Shown here: one piece after another, positions 35,094 to 44,268 of the stretch
Layout of the letters: each line of letters opens with the position of its first letter
Position numbering within the stretch: the stretch's first letter is position 1
NCBI RefSeq assembly: GCF_006980715.1
Contig: NZ_SBHN01000012.1
Location: forward strand, 1 to 64,000
Direction: 5' to 3'
Source of the DNA: Telmatospirillum sp. J64-1
Lineage (GTDB): Bacteria; Pseudomonadota; Alphaproteobacteria; Rhodospirillales; Magnetospirillaceae
DNA: 64,000 bases
Made by a program: the position numbers and the translations under genes
The notes under the pieces: model-generated
What the model saw: the letters and a program-made list of their open reading frames with translations, nothing else
What the model was told of the DNA's origin: nothing
Database searches by the model: none

Positions 35094-35702
35094 ATGGCAT
35101 CCACTCCTACGCTTGCTCACACGCCCTTCGAGGACGCTCTCGCCTTTCTGATGGGAACCCTGTTCATCGCGTTGGGCCTCGCCTTCCTCAAGGCTTCGGG
35201 GCTGGGGATCGGGGGAACCGCCGGACTTGCCTTCCTGGCCCATTTCGGCGCCGGGCTTGAATTCGGCCTGATCTTCTTTCTTCTCAATCTTCCCTTCTTC
35301 ACTTTCGCCTATCTGGTTTTCGGCCGGGCCTATCTGCTGCGCTCGATCCTCGCGACGGCCATGCTGTCCATCGAGGTGATGCTTCTGCCCCTGTTCGTAA
35401 CCTTGGACCAGGTCAATCCCTATTTCGCCGCCGTCCTGGGCGGCCTGCTCTGCGGCATGGGGATGCTGGCACTGATCCGCCACCATGCGGGATTGGGCGG
35501 TTTCGCCACGGCGGCGGTCTATCTGCAGGAACGCTTCGGTTGGCGCGCCGGACGGGTGCTGATGGTGGCCGATTGCTGCGTGGTCGCGGCGGCCTTCATG
35601 CTGCTGGAACCGCGTCAGGTGCTGCTGTCGGTGCTGGCGGTGATCTGCCTGAACCTGGTTCTGGCCTTCTACCACAAGCCGGGACGCTATTCGGCCTGTT
35701 AA
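35094..35702 (+). CDS. YitT/DUF161 family membrane protein
   Basis: This 202-residue polytopic protein has about six hydrophobic segments. The family signature FLKASGLGIGGTAGLAFLAH is near 25-44, and GLGGFATAAVYLQERFG near 140-156 is the second conserved G-rich region. The usual C-terminal DUF2179 domain of longer YitT proteins is missing, as in many proteobacterial short forms. The function is unknown. Confidence 0.85.
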   Translation: MASTPTLAHTPFEDALAFLMGTLFIALGLAFLKASGLGIGGTAGLAFLAHFGAGLEFGLIFFLLNLPFFTFAYLVFGRAYLLRSILATAMLSIEVMLLPLFVTLDQVNPYFAAVLGGLLCGMGMLALIRHHAGLGGFATAAVYLQERFGWRAGRVLMVADCCVVAAAFMLLEPRQVLLSVLAVICLNLVLAFYHKPGRYSAC

Positions 35703-35742
35703 ACCGCTGGAAGGGGCAAAGCCGGGTGCGTAGGATGCCGGA

Positions 35743-36432
35743 ATGTTCACCGCCTCGCTGACGGAACTCTCCCTGGCCGCGCTCGCCTTCACCGGCGGGC
35801 ATTTCCTGCTGTCCAGCACGCCCTTGCGCGGATATCTGGCGGGGCGGCTGGGCGAGAAAGGCTTCCTTGGCGTCTTCTCGCTGCTGTCCCTGGCCGCTTT
35901 GGCCTGGCTGATCCTGTCCTACCGGCAGGCGCCCTATGTGGAATTCTGGATGCCCGCCGTCTGGTCGCGGCATCTGTCCCTGACCTTCATGCCCGTCGCG
36001 CTGGTCCTGTTCGCCGGATCGCTGCGCAGGGACAATCCCACCGCGACCACCGGCCGGACGGACGGGCTGGACCCGAACCGGCTGGGCATCTTCGCGGTCA
36101 CCCGCCATCCCATGATGTGGGGCACGGGCCTGTGGGCCGGGCTGCATCTGCTGGCCAACGGGGATGCCGCCTCGCTGATTCTGTTCGGCGGCATCCTGGT
36201 CCTGGCCCTGGGCGGAACGGTCGCCATCGACAGGAAGCTGCGCCGCCGCGATCCCCTGGCTTTCGCTAGGCTGGCGGCGGTCACGTCGAACCTGCCTTTC
36301 GCGGCGGTCCTGGCCGGGCGCAATCGTCTGGGCCGCGAGGGGATGCTGTGGCCGGTGGCGATCGGCCTAGCGCTCTACGCCCTGCTGATCTGGCTGCATC
36401 CCCTCCTGTTCGGGCCCGCCCTGATTTACTGA
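35743..36432 (+). CDS. NnrU family membrane protein
   Basis: This 229-residue inner-membrane protein has about six helices. Conserved residues include the N-terminal GGHFLLSSTPLR (near 18-29) and the central FAVTRHPMMWGTGLWAGLHLLANGD (near 115), which is the NnrU/methyltransferase-like RHP motif. The family was named for a link to nitrite/nitric oxide reduction and is also related to isoprenylcysteine-methyltransferase-like proteins. No denitrification genes are nearby. Its end overlaps the convergent AsmA gene by seven bases. Confidence 0.87.
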   Translation: MFTASLTELSLAALAFTGGHFLLSSTPLRGYLAGRLGEKGFLGVFSLLSLAALAWLILSYRQAPYVEFWMPAVWSRHLSLTFMPVALVLFAGSLRRDNPTATTGRTDGLDPNRLGIFAVTRHPMMWGTGLWAGLHLLANGDAASLILFGGILVLALGGTVAIDRKLRRRDPLAFARLAAVTSNLPFAAVLAGRNRLGREGMLWPVAIGLALYALLIWLHPLLFGPALIY

Positions 36433-38399
36433 GTGGGCGTCGCCGGCTCGCCCTTCTTCTCGCCCAGGATGCCGCGCAGGGTATCGGTCAGGGGATTGCT
36501 TCCCGAGGGCGATGGCGAGGGCGTCGTGGGCGTGGGAAGGATGTCCACGGCGGGATGGTCGCCGATCAGGCGGCGTTCCACCCGGTCGCGGACCACCGCG
36601 CCTAGATCGGGGCGGAAGGACAGGGCATCCCACGGCCCGTCCACCACCACGGGAACCAGCAGGCCGGTCAGTTCCGCCTGTCCGCCCTGGCCCTCCAGCG
36701 AAGGCACGGCCTTGGGTTCGATGCGGTAATCGACCCGGCGCTGGGGCAGGTTGACGATGCCTTCACCGCCCACCCGCAGCAGGGGCGAGAGCAGCGACAG
36801 GTCGTTGTTGCGCAGGGTGCCGTTCTGCATCGTCCAGCGCCCCGTCAATTCGGTGAAATCGGTCTGCTGGGGTTCGTTGGACAAGGAGGCGCCGATGAAG
36901 GCGGCCTGCACGTTGCGCACCATGCCCGCCAGATTGAAGCCGGCGATGGCGCCGTCGGTGAAGCTGAGGCTGCCTTCCCCGTTCAGGGAGGAGACGATCT
37001 CGCGTTCGCTGCTACCCCGGCCCTGGATGCGGCCGTCGGTGGCCGCCATGCCGATCAGCCGCTGGAAGCCCGCGGCATCGGTCAGGAAGGGCTGGGCCTT
37101 CAGCCCGGTCAGCGCCCATTGCGCCTCAATGCCCGGCACCGCGCCCGAACCGTCGAGGACGAGGCGCAGCTTACCCTTGCCGTCATAGAGGGCGGTTTCC
37201 GTCAGGTCGATTTCCAGCTTGCCGTTGTTCAGGACCAGCCGGGCCGTGCTGGCGCCGATCTTGATGTCGCGTACCTGGACGGAGGCGACGGAGAGCCCCA
37301 GATCGGCATCGGCGGTTTTCAGGGCGGAGAGGTCCAGCGGCGCGTCGCTCCATCCGGCGGCGGCGGAAGAGGAGGGAGCCGCTTCCTCGGCGGGCGGCGG
37401 CAGATAGCGGTCGAGCATCAGCGGGCCGAGGGCCAGAGTGCCGGTCAGGCGTGGGCGCGGGCCGTTCAGGGCGACGGCGATATCGCCCTCGGCGGTGACC
37501 TCGTCCAGGGTCAGCTTGGTCTGGGACAAGGCGATGCTGGCGGGCGAGGCGGCGAGGCTGCCTTTCAGCGTCACGCCGCCCAGTTCCACGGGCATGTCCA
37601 GGGGCTGCCCGGCCCAGGCCGCCAGTTCGGGCAGGGCGGGGACGGAAAGGTCGATCTTGCCGTCGATGCGCGGCGTCTCGCCCTGCACCAGGCGTCCGTC
37701 CAGGCTGGTCTTCACCAGATCGGAATCCAGGGCCAGGCGCAGGGGAGTCTCGCCGCCTTCGATCAAGGCGCGGGGTTGCTGGGCGGTCAGGTTCAGCGAC
37801 AGCTTGCGCTCGCGCCAAGTCAGGCTGCCCTTGGCCGTCAGCGGCTGGTCCAGGCTGTCCAGTTCGACGGTCAGCGAGACATTCCGCACTTCCTGCGTCT
37901 GGCCGCTTTGGGCATCGTGATAGGTGATCGTGCCGTCGTTGATGCGCACCTCGCCCAGGGCCAGGTCCTTCAGTCCCAGCCCGCCGCCGTCGCCTTGCTG
38001 CGCATTGCCGCCGGTGCCTTCGCCGAATTCCCAATTGCCCCGGCCCTGGCGGTCGGTGGCGAGGGCGACGACCGGGCGGTCAAGGATGAAGCTGTCCAGC
38101 TCCACGCGGCCGGACAGCAGCGGCAGCAGCTTGACCGAGACGGTCAGGCGGTCGAGCGCCACCATGTCGCCGCTGCGGCCCGGCGCGTCGGCCAGGCGCA
38201 GGTCGGCGATCTCGACAGCGAGGTTGGGGAAGACGGCGATGGAGACTTCGCCCGCATCTAGGCGGCGCCCGGTGCTGCGTTCGATCTCGGCGGCGACACG
38301 GTCGCGGATCGCCTCGGCGGGAACCAGCAGGGGCAGGGCGACGACGGCGCCGCCACCCAGCAGGGCGATGGCAGCCACGGCTATGAGAAGTTTTTTCAT
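36426..38399 (-). CDS. AsmA family protein
   Basis: This 657-residue inner-membrane-anchored protein has an N-terminal helix (KKLLIAVAAIALLGGGAVV). A long periplasmic region follows, built of beta-strands typical of the AsmA/TAM group. The N-terminal AsmA signature (VEIADLRLADAPGRSG, near 68-83) and the C-terminal repeat-like FTELTGRWTMQNGTLRNNDL are seen. Members bridge the periplasm and help phospholipid or outer-membrane-protein traffic. It is single, convergent with the NnrU gene. Confidence 0.9.
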   Translation of the reverse strand: MKKLLIAVAAIALLGGGAVVALPLLVPAEAIRDRVAAEIERSTGRRLDAGEVSIAVFPNLAVEIADLRLADAPGRSGDMVALDRLTVSVKLLPLLSGRVELDSFILDRPVVALATDRQGRGNWEFGEGTGGNAQQGDGGGLGLKDLALGEVRINDGTITYHDAQSGQTQEVRNVSLTVELDSLDQPLTAKGSLTWRERKLSLNLTAQQPRALIEGGETPLRLALDSDLVKTSLDGRLVQGETPRIDGKIDLSVPALPELAAWAGQPLDMPVELGGVTLKGSLAASPASIALSQTKLTLDEVTAEGDIAVALNGPRPRLTGTLALGPLMLDRYLPPPAEEAAPSSSAAAGWSDAPLDLSALKTADADLGLSVASVQVRDIKIGASTARLVLNNGKLEIDLTETALYDGKGKLRLVLDGSGAVPGIEAQWALTGLKAQPFLTDAAGFQRLIGMAATDGRIQGRGSSEREIVSSLNGEGSLSFTDGAIAGFNLAGMVRNVQAAFIGASLSNEPQQTDFTELTGRWTMQNGTLRNNDLSLLSPLLRVGGEGIVNLPQRRVDYRIEPKAVPSLEGQGGQAELTGLLVPVVVDGPWDALSFRPDLGAVVRDRVERRLIGDHPAVDILPTPTTPSPSPSGSNPLTDTLRGILGEKKGEPATPTQ

Positions 38400-38494
38400 G
38401 CGCGGCTTCCTCTCCTTTATCCCGCATTCTCACGCTGTCGCTGGCATCGCATAATGCCGGTCGATGTGTCGAAACAATGGCGAAGGAGGACGAG

Positions 38495-39046
38495 ATGAGC
38501 AAAGCCCGGGCCCGCGAGATCCTGGATTTCTGGTTCGACGACAGCACCAAGCCTCGCTGGTTCGCCCCGGACGCGGCCTTCGACGAAGCCATCCGTCAGC
38601 GTTTCGAGCAGGATTACGAAAAGGCACGCGCCGGTCAACTGGGGGAGTGGGAAGAGCATCCGGAGACCATGCTGGCGCTGATCCTGCTGCTCGACCAGTT
38701 TCCGCGCAACATGTACCGCGCCACGCCGCGCGCCTTCGAGGGCGACGACCTGGCCCTGCGCCTTGCGCAGCGCGCGGTGAGCCAGGGCTGGGACGAAACC
38801 CTGCCGATGGAGGCGCGGCGATTCCTCTACCTGCCCTTCGAGCATAGCGAGAGCCTGGCGAACCAGCGGATGTCGGTGGCGCTGTTCGAGCGTTGGGAGG
38901 ATGATCCCGAAGGGCTGGACTACGCCCGCCGCCATCTCGAGGTGATCGAGCGTTTCGGCCGTTTCCCCCATCGCAACGCCATCCTGGGCCGTCCCAGCAC
39001 GCCCGAAGAGATCGAGTTCCTGAAGCAGCCCGGCTCGTCTTTCTGA
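38495..39046 (+). CDS. DUF924 family protein
   Basis: This 183-residue helical protein starts at ATG 38495 with AAGGAGG upstream. It has the family's hallmarks ILDFWFDDSTKPRWF, LILLLDQFPRNMYR (near 64-77) and FLYLPFEHSES (near 110). DUF924 proteins resemble tetratricopeptide-like helical folds. Their role is unknown. It is divergent from the AsmA gene. Confidence 0.92.
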   Translation: MSKARAREILDFWFDDSTKPRWFAPDAAFDEAIRQRFEQDYEKARAGQLGEWEEHPETMLALILLLDQFPRNMYRATPRAFEGDDLALRLAQRAVSQGWDETLPMEARRFLYLPFEHSESLANQRMSVALFERWEDDPEGLDYARRHLEVIERFGRFPHRNAILGRPSTPEEIEFLKQPGSSF

Positions 39047-39140
39047 CGATGGATGGGTCTTGGCGGCGGCTATCCCTCTGTGGTGTAATCCTTTTCCAAT
39101 AAGGGCGCCGGATAAAAAAAGGGCGCCAAGGGAGGCGCCA

Positions 39141-40472
39141 ATGGGAGTGATTTCATCGGTCGTGGAAACCGACGCCGAGAAGATCGCGCGTCTGGAAAAG
39201 CGTATCGCCGAACTCGAAGCCGAACGGGAAAAGTCGGCGCGCATCCAGCAGGCCCTGCGCGAGAGCGAGGAACGTTACGCGCTGGCCATGCGCGGCCCCA
39301 ACGAGGGGCTGTGGGATTGGAACGCCACCACCAGGGAACTCTACCTTTCGGCCCGGCTGCTTTCGATCCTGGGGATGGAAGCCGAGACGGTGCGCACCAC
39401 CAGCGAGGCATGGCTGCATGTCATCCACCCCCAGGACCGCGTGCTCTATCGCACCCGGTTGATCGAATATCTGAAGGGCTTCAGCGATCATTTCGAATGC
39501 GAATACCGCGTCCAGATTCCGGGCGGTGGCTGGCGCTGGGTGCTGACGCGCGGGCTGGCCCTGCGCGACGAGAAGGGGCGGGCCTATCGCATGGTCGGCT
39601 CGGTGGGCGACATCACCGAGATGAAGGCGCGCGAGGAACGCCTGCGGGAGGCGCACGAGGCGCTTTCCCGCGCCCATGAGGAACTGGCGCGGGCGCATGA
39701 GGAACTGGAAAGCCGGGTCGCCGAGCGCACTTGCGAACTGGCGGCGGCCAAGGAACAGGCGGAAATGGCCAACCGCGCGAAAAGCGAGTTCCTGGCCAAT
39801 ATGAGCCACGAATTGCGCACGCCGCTCAATGCTATCATCGGCTTCTCCGACATGATGCGCAGCGAGGTCTTCGGCCCCCTTGGCTCGCCCCGCTACCGTG
39901 AATATCTCGCCGATATCGCCCAGTCGGGCGGGCATCTGCTGGCGGTCATCAACGACATCCTGGACCTCGCCAAGGTCGAGGCGGGCAAGTTCGAGCTGCG
40001 CTGCGAGAAGGTCATGCTGAGTTGCGTGGTCGAGGCGGTGATGCGGCTGCTTCAGGACCGCGCGGCCGAGGCCGGGGTGGCGCTTTCCGCCGATATCGCC
40101 CCGGTCCTGCCGGTGCTGGACGCCGACCCGCTGCGCATCAAGCAGGTGCTGCTGAACCTGATCGCCAATTCCATCAAGTTCACCCCGCCCGGCGGCAGTG
40201 TCGATGTCAGCGTCTGCGCCGAGGAGGGCGGCGTCCTCATCACCGTCGCCGATACCGGCATCGGTATGAGCCCCGAAGGCCTCGCCCGTGCCCTGCAGCC
40301 CTTCGGCCAAGTCGACAGCCGCCTTTCCCGCCGCTACGGCGGCACCGGGCTGGGCCTGCCTCTGGCGAAATCCTTCGTCGAGCTTCACGGCGGCCGCATG
40401 GAGATCGACAGCCGCGAAGGCGAGGGGACGGTGGTGCGGTTAAGGTTTCCGGTCGAGGCCTTTCCCGGCTGA
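39141..40472 (+). CDS. PAS-domain sensor histidine kinase, orphan
   Basis: This cytosolic 443-residue kinase starts at ATG 39141 after GGGAGG. An N-terminal coiled coil (about 5-40) is followed by a PAS/PAC domain (about 35-165, with [13 protein letters not shown] and [11 protein letters not shown]). A repeated AHEEL coiled coil spans about 170-200. The HisKA domain has His223 in [14 protein letters not shown] and the ATPase domain has [16 protein letters not shown] and GTGLGLPL. There are no membrane segments. No response regulator lies beside it. Three GGCGCC hexamers at 39101-39138 form a possible leader hairpin. Confidence 0.9.
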   Translation: MGVISSVVETDAEKIARLEKRIAELEAEREKSARIQQALRESEERYALAMRGPNEGLWDWNATTRELYLSARLLSILGMEAETVRTTSEAWLHVIHPQDRVLYRTRLIEYLKGFSDHFECEYRVQIPGGGWRWVLTRGLALRDEKGRAYRMVGSVGDITEMKAREERLREAHEALSRAHEELARAHEELESRVAERTCELAAAKEQAEMANRAKSEFLANMSHELRTPLNAIIGFSDMMRSEVFGPLGSPRYREYLADIAQSGGHLLAVINDILDLAKVEAGKFELRCEKVMLSCVVEAVMRLLQDRAAEAGVALSADIAPVLPVLDADPLRIKQVLLNLIANSIKFTPPGGSVDVSVCAEEGGVLITVADTGIGMSPEGLARALQPFGQVDSRLSRRYGGTGLGLPLAKSFVELHGGRMEIDSREGEGTVVRLRFPVEAFPG

Positions 40473-40495
40473 TGCGCCTGCCCGGGCCGCTCGGC

Positions 40496-41236
40496 TCATG
40501 CTTCGGCGGAACCGAGCGGGCGCGCCTTGAGCCAGAGGAACATGGGAATGCGCGTCCATTGCTTCAGATGTTCCTCGCCTTCGCCGTGATCGGGGATCGG
40601 TTCGCGCAGGGAGGTGATGGCCAGGCCAGCCTTTTCCAGGGCGGCCGCATAGGCCTCCAGAGGCTGCGACCATCCGGCGAAATGCATCCGCAGGCCGTCC
40701 CGTTCCTCAACCCCTTCGAAGCGCTGGCGCCCGAAATAGGTGTCTTTCAGCACGAAGGGAGCATCGGGCTGCGACGTGACGAAATTTCCCCGGTCCCGGA
40801 ACGGATGCACGATGGAAATGAAAAGCTGCCCGTCGGGACGCATGACCCGCCGGATCTCCTTCAGCGTCCCAGGGACATCCTCTACGCCCATCAAGACGTT
40901 ATAGGCGACGACCAGGTCGAAGCCGCCGTCCTCGAACGGGAGGTCGCGGGCATCCGCCACGGCATAGGCGTGGGCGGATTCCGCCTGACGGGCCGCTTCG
41001 ACAAGCTCGGCGACCGCGTCCAATGCGGTGACGCGGTATCCCAGGCCTTTCAACTCGCGGGAGATGCGGCCTTCGCCGCATCCGACCTCCAGCGCCTTGC
41101 CGCAGCCCTTGCCGAGATAGGCTAGCAGTGCCTCGCGATAGGCCCAGAAGGCGTCATGCCTGGGGGAGCGCGCCCAGGCAATCCATTCCGCCGCGACGCG
41201 AGCCCAATGCTCCCGCTCCTTGAAGGGCTCGTCCAT
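40496..41236 (-). CDS. Class I SAM-dependent methyltransferase
   Basis: This 246-residue protein has the SAM-binding motif ALEVGCGEGRIS (near 48-59), followed by the acidic loop TALDAVAEL and the DARDLPFEDGGFDLVVAYNVLM segment (near 95-116). The GxGxG-type motif and YNVL segment place it in the Methyltransf_11 group. The substrate is unknown. It ends close to the convergent PAS kinase gene and starts 5 bases after the stop of the alpha/beta hydrolase gene, so those two are probably cotranscribed. Confidence 0.88.
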   Translation of the reverse strand: MDEPFKEREHWARVAAEWIAWARSPRHDAFWAYREALLAYLGKGCGKALEVGCGEGRISRELKGLGYRVTALDAVAELVEAARQAESAHAYAVADARDLPFEDGGFDLVVAYNVLMGVEDVPGTLKEIRRVMRPDGQLFISIVHPFRDRGNFVTSQPDAPFVLKDTYFGRQRFEGVEERDGLRMHFAGWSQPLEAYAAALEKAGLAITSLREPIPDHGEGEEHLKQWTRIPMFLWLKARPLGSAEA

Positions 41237-41240
41237 CGGC

Positions 41241-42017
41241 CTATTCCGCCAATTTCTCGGCCAGGCTGTCGAGAACCTGCCAGAGCCTTGCGATATCGGC
41301 AGGCGAGGACAGGCGGTGGTCGCCGTTCTTGACCAGGATCATCTCGACATCCTCGCTTGCCAGTTGTTCCGACAGGCGCAGGGCGGTGCGCCAGGGCACG
41401 TCCTCGTCCTTTTGGCCGTGGATCAGGCGGACGGGGCAGTGGAGGTTGATGATGTCGGGCAGCAGCAGGTTGTTGCGCCCATCCTCGATCAGGGCGCGGC
41501 CGATGCGGTAGGGTTCGTCGCTATAGCAATTGGGCAGCTCGGTCCAGCCCTGTTCCAGGAGCTGCCGGCGCTGTTCGGCGCTGAAATCGTGCCACATCAG
41601 CTCTTCGGTGAAATCGGGGGCGGCGGCCAGGGTGACTAGGGCGGCGATGCGGTCGCGCCGCTGCAAGGCGGCCAGCAGGGCGGCCCAGCCGCCCATGCTC
41701 GACCCCACCAGGATCTGCGGGCCCTCGGTCAGGTGGTCGAGCACGGCCACGGCGTCACCGGCCCAGCGGGTCATGGTGCCGTGGACGAAATCGCCCGAGG
41801 ATTGGCCATGGCCGAAGGCGTCGAAACGCACGAAGGCGCGACCGTTCCTGCGGCACCATTCCTCGGTCGCCAATGCCTTGGTGCCCTGCATGTCCGATTT
41901 CAGGCCGTGCAGGAAGACGACGCCCGGCCCCTTTCCGGGCAGGGCGTGATAGGCGATGGACGCGCCGTCCTCGCGTGTTAATATCCCGGCCGCTCCGGAG
42001 AATTGATCGTCTTGCAT
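41241..42017 (-). CDS. Alpha/beta hydrolase
   Basis: This 258-residue protein starts at ATG 42017 (MQDDQFSGAAG). The alpha/beta hydrolase core is clear: VVFLHGLKSDMQG, nucleophile elbow GSSMGGWAALL (Ser near 109), the acid in HGQKDEDVPW (near 206) and the final His in NGDHRLSSPAD. It belongs to the serine aminopeptidase/BAAT-like carboxylesterase group. The substrate is unknown. Its start overlaps the divergent glycosyltransferase leader within 13 bases. Confidence 0.88.
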   Translation of the reverse strand: MQDDQFSGAAGILTREDGASIAYHALPGKGPGVVFLHGLKSDMQGTKALATEEWCRRNGRAFVRFDAFGHGQSSGDFVHGTMTRWAGDAVAVLDHLTEGPQILVGSSMGGWAALLAALQRRDRIAALVTLAAAPDFTEELMWHDFSAEQRRQLLEQGWTELPNCYSDEPYRIGRALIEDGRNNLLLPDIINLHCPVRLIHGQKDEDVPWRTALRLSEQLASEDVEMILVKNGDHRLSSPADIARLWQVLDSLAEKLAE

Positions 42018-42029
42018 CGCTACACTTCC

Positions 42030-43241
42030 ATGAATGAACTGTCTGGCCCGAACGGTGCCGCTCCTGCTTCCGGCCGTCAACCCGTCGTCCTTCAGGTCCT
42101 GCCGTCGCTTGTGACCGGCGGGGTCGAGCGCGGCACCGTCGAAGTGGCCCAGGCCCTGGTCGAAGCCGGCTGGACCGCCCTGGTCGCCTCGTCGGGCGGC
42201 CCGATGGTCCACGACCTGGAACGGGTGGGGGGAAAACACATCACCCTGCCGCTGGACAGCAAGAACCCGCTGGTGCTGCGTAAGAATATCCGCAGGCTGG
42301 AACAGGTGATCCGCGAAAACGGGGTGGATATCATCCATGCCCGTTCGCGTGCCCCGGCCTGGAGCGCGATGGCGGCGGCCAAGGCCACCGGCGCCCATTT
42401 CATCACTACCTTCCACGGCACCTATAATCGCGGGACCTGGCTGAAGAACCACTACAATTCCGTGATGGTGCGCGGCGAGCGGGTGATCGCCATTTCCGAC
42501 TTCATCGCCGAGCATGCCCTGCGCCTCTATGGGCTGGACGTGCGGCGGATGCGCGTCATCCATCGTGGCGTGGACCTGGCGAAATTCGATCCGGCCAAGG
42601 TCAGCCAGGAACGCATCATCCAGTTGGCCCGCGCCTGGCGTCTACCCGACGACGTGAAGGTGGTGATGCTGCCCGGCCGCCTGACCCGGTGGAAGGGACA
42701 GACAGTGCTGATCGAGGCGCTGGCCCTGCTGGGGCGCAAGGACATCCGCTGCCTGCTGGTGGGATCGGACCAGGGGCGCAGCGGCTATCGCGAGGAACTG
42801 ACCCGGCTGATCGGCCAGAAGGGCCTGACCGAGGTGGTCCACCTGGTCGATCACTGCAACGACATGCCCGCGGCCTATATGCTGACCGATGTGGTGGTCT
42901 CGGCCTCGACCGATCCGGAAGCCTTCGGGCGCGTCATCATCGAGGGGCAGGCCATGGGCCGCCCGGTGATCGCCACCGATCACGGCGGCGCGCGCGAGAC
43001 GGTGATTCCAGGCGAGACGGGGCTGCTGTGCAAGCCCAACGACCTGGTCTCCCTGGCGGCCGCCATCGCCGAGGCGCTGGACTATGACGCCGACCGCCGC
43101 CTGCTCTTCGCCGAGCGGGCGATGGCCCATGTGCGCGAGAACTTCTCGCGCCAGCGCATGTGCGACAAGACCCTGGCGGTCTACCGCGAGGTGCTGGCCC
43201 TGCCCGAGCCGACGGCGGGAAGCGACGAGGCCGGGGCCTGA
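42030..43241 (+). CDS. Glycosyltransferase family 4
   Basis: This 403-residue GT-B enzyme starts at ATG 42030. An N-terminal acceptor domain (LPSLVTGGVERGTVEVAQALV) precedes the donor-binding part. The GT4 motif is seen in DPEAFGRVIIEGQAMGRPVIATDHGG (E-x7-E near 295-310). The preceding VVLPGRLTRWKGQ-type loop (VMLPGRLTRWKG) is also typical. It is followed ten bases later by a GT9 gene, which suggests assembly of LPS core or another envelope glycan. The sugar donor is unknown. Confidence 0.9.
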   Translation: MNELSGPNGAAPASGRQPVVLQVLPSLVTGGVERGTVEVAQALVEAGWTALVASSGGPMVHDLERVGGKHITLPLDSKNPLVLRKNIRRLEQVIRENGVDIIHARSRAPAWSAMAAAKATGAHFITTFHGTYNRGTWLKNHYNSVMVRGERVIAISDFIAEHALRLYGLDVRRMRVIHRGVDLAKFDPAKVSQERIIQLARAWRLPDDVKVVMLPGRLTRWKGQTVLIEALALLGRKDIRCLLVGSDQGRSGYREELTRLIGQKGLTEVVHLVDHCNDMPAAYMLTDVVVSASTDPEAFGRVIIEGQAMGRPVIATDHGGARETVIPGETGLLCKPNDLVSLAAAIAEALDYDADRRLLFAERAMAHVRENFSRQRMCDKTLAVYREVLALPEPTAGSDEAGA

Positions 43242-43251
43242 GGCTTTGGCG

Positions 43252-44178
43252 GTGCAGCGCATTCTCGTCATCAAGCTGGGCGCCTTCGGCGACATGATCG
43301 TGGCGCTGGGGCCGTTCCAGGCCGTCCGCCGCGCCCATCCCGACGCCCGCATCACCCTGCTGACCACGCCGCCCTTCGAAAGCCTGGGCCGTGCCTGCGG
43401 CCTGTTCGACGAGGTGCTGCCGATCGGCCGGGCCAAGGGCCTGCGGGCTTGGCTGCATCTGGTCCGCGAGATGCGCCGCCGTGATTTCCAGCGCGTCTAC
43501 GACTTCCAGCGCAACGACCGCACGCGCCTGCTCCATGCGCTGATGACACCGGGGCGGCGGCTGGAATGGAGCGGCGTGATCAAGGGCGCCAGCCTTTACT
43601 GCCCCAACACCCCCGATCCGCCGCGCCAGGCTTTCGTCAGATATTGCGAGCAACTGGCCGTGGCGGGCATCCGCGACGTGCCGCTGCCCGATATCTCTTT
43701 CCTGCGCGCGGATATCTCGGGGCTGGGGGTGAACGCGCCCTATGTCCTGCTGGTGCCCGGTGCCTCGCCCAAGCGGCCCGGTAAGCGCGCGCCGGCGGCG
43801 CTTTACGCGGCGATGGGGCGTCGGCTGCTGGAACGGGGCTTCACGCCGGTCCTGGTGGGAACGGCGGCGGAGGCGGATATCCTGCGCGAGATCACGGCGG
43901 CCTGCCCCTGTGCCCTCGATCTGTGCGGACGGACGGATTTCGCCGCCTTGGCCGAGTTGGGGCGCGGCGCCTCGGCGGCTTTGGGCAACGATACGGGGCC
44001 GGTGCATTTGCTGGCGGTGGCGGGCTGTCCTACATTCGTCCTGTTCTCGGATGCCTCCGACCCGCGGGAGTGCCGTCCGTTAGGGCGCAAAGTCGAGGTG
44101 TTGCAGCATTCCCCTCTGGCCGATTTGCGCGAAGATGACTTATGGTCGGCCTTTGCACCACTTCTGCCCAGGCCTTGA
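43252..44178 (+). CDS. Glycosyltransferase family 9 (heptosyltransferase-like)
   Basis: This 308-residue GT-B protein starts at GTG 43252 with GAGG eight bases upstream; a TTG at 43246 is closer than usual. The heptosyltransferase N-terminus RILVIKLGAFGDMIVA, the central PGASPKRPGKRAP (near 166-178) and the C-terminal GNDTGPVHLLAVAG (near 247-260) match family 9. Members add heptose to LPS core. It is downstream of the GT4 gene in the same transcript. Confidence 0.9.
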   Translation: MQRILVIKLGAFGDMIVALGPFQAVRRAHPDARITLLTTPPFESLGRACGLFDEVLPIGRAKGLRAWLHLVREMRRRDFQRVYDFQRNDRTRLLHALMTPGRRLEWSGVIKGASLYCPNTPDPPRQAFVRYCEQLAVAGIRDVPLPDISFLRADISGLGVNAPYVLLVPGASPKRPGKRAPAALYAAMGRRLLERGFTPVLVGTAAEADILREITAACPCALDLCGRTDFAALAELGRGASAALGNDTGPVHLLAVAGCPTFVLFSDASDPRECRPLGRKVEVLQHSPLADLREDDLWSAFAPLLPRP

Positions 44179-44268
44179 GGCTGGGGCGGTACCCGGTGCC
44201 TTGACTTGATCCCGAATCCTTCTACTCTCCCGGTTTCCCGGGTTTCTCGAACGAAGAGACAGCGTTTC

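Noticed and set aside
35044-35260. Short ATG-led frame overlapping the YitT start as a leader peptide
   Set aside because: It overlaps YitT in another register, with no ribosome-stalling motif or conservation visible.
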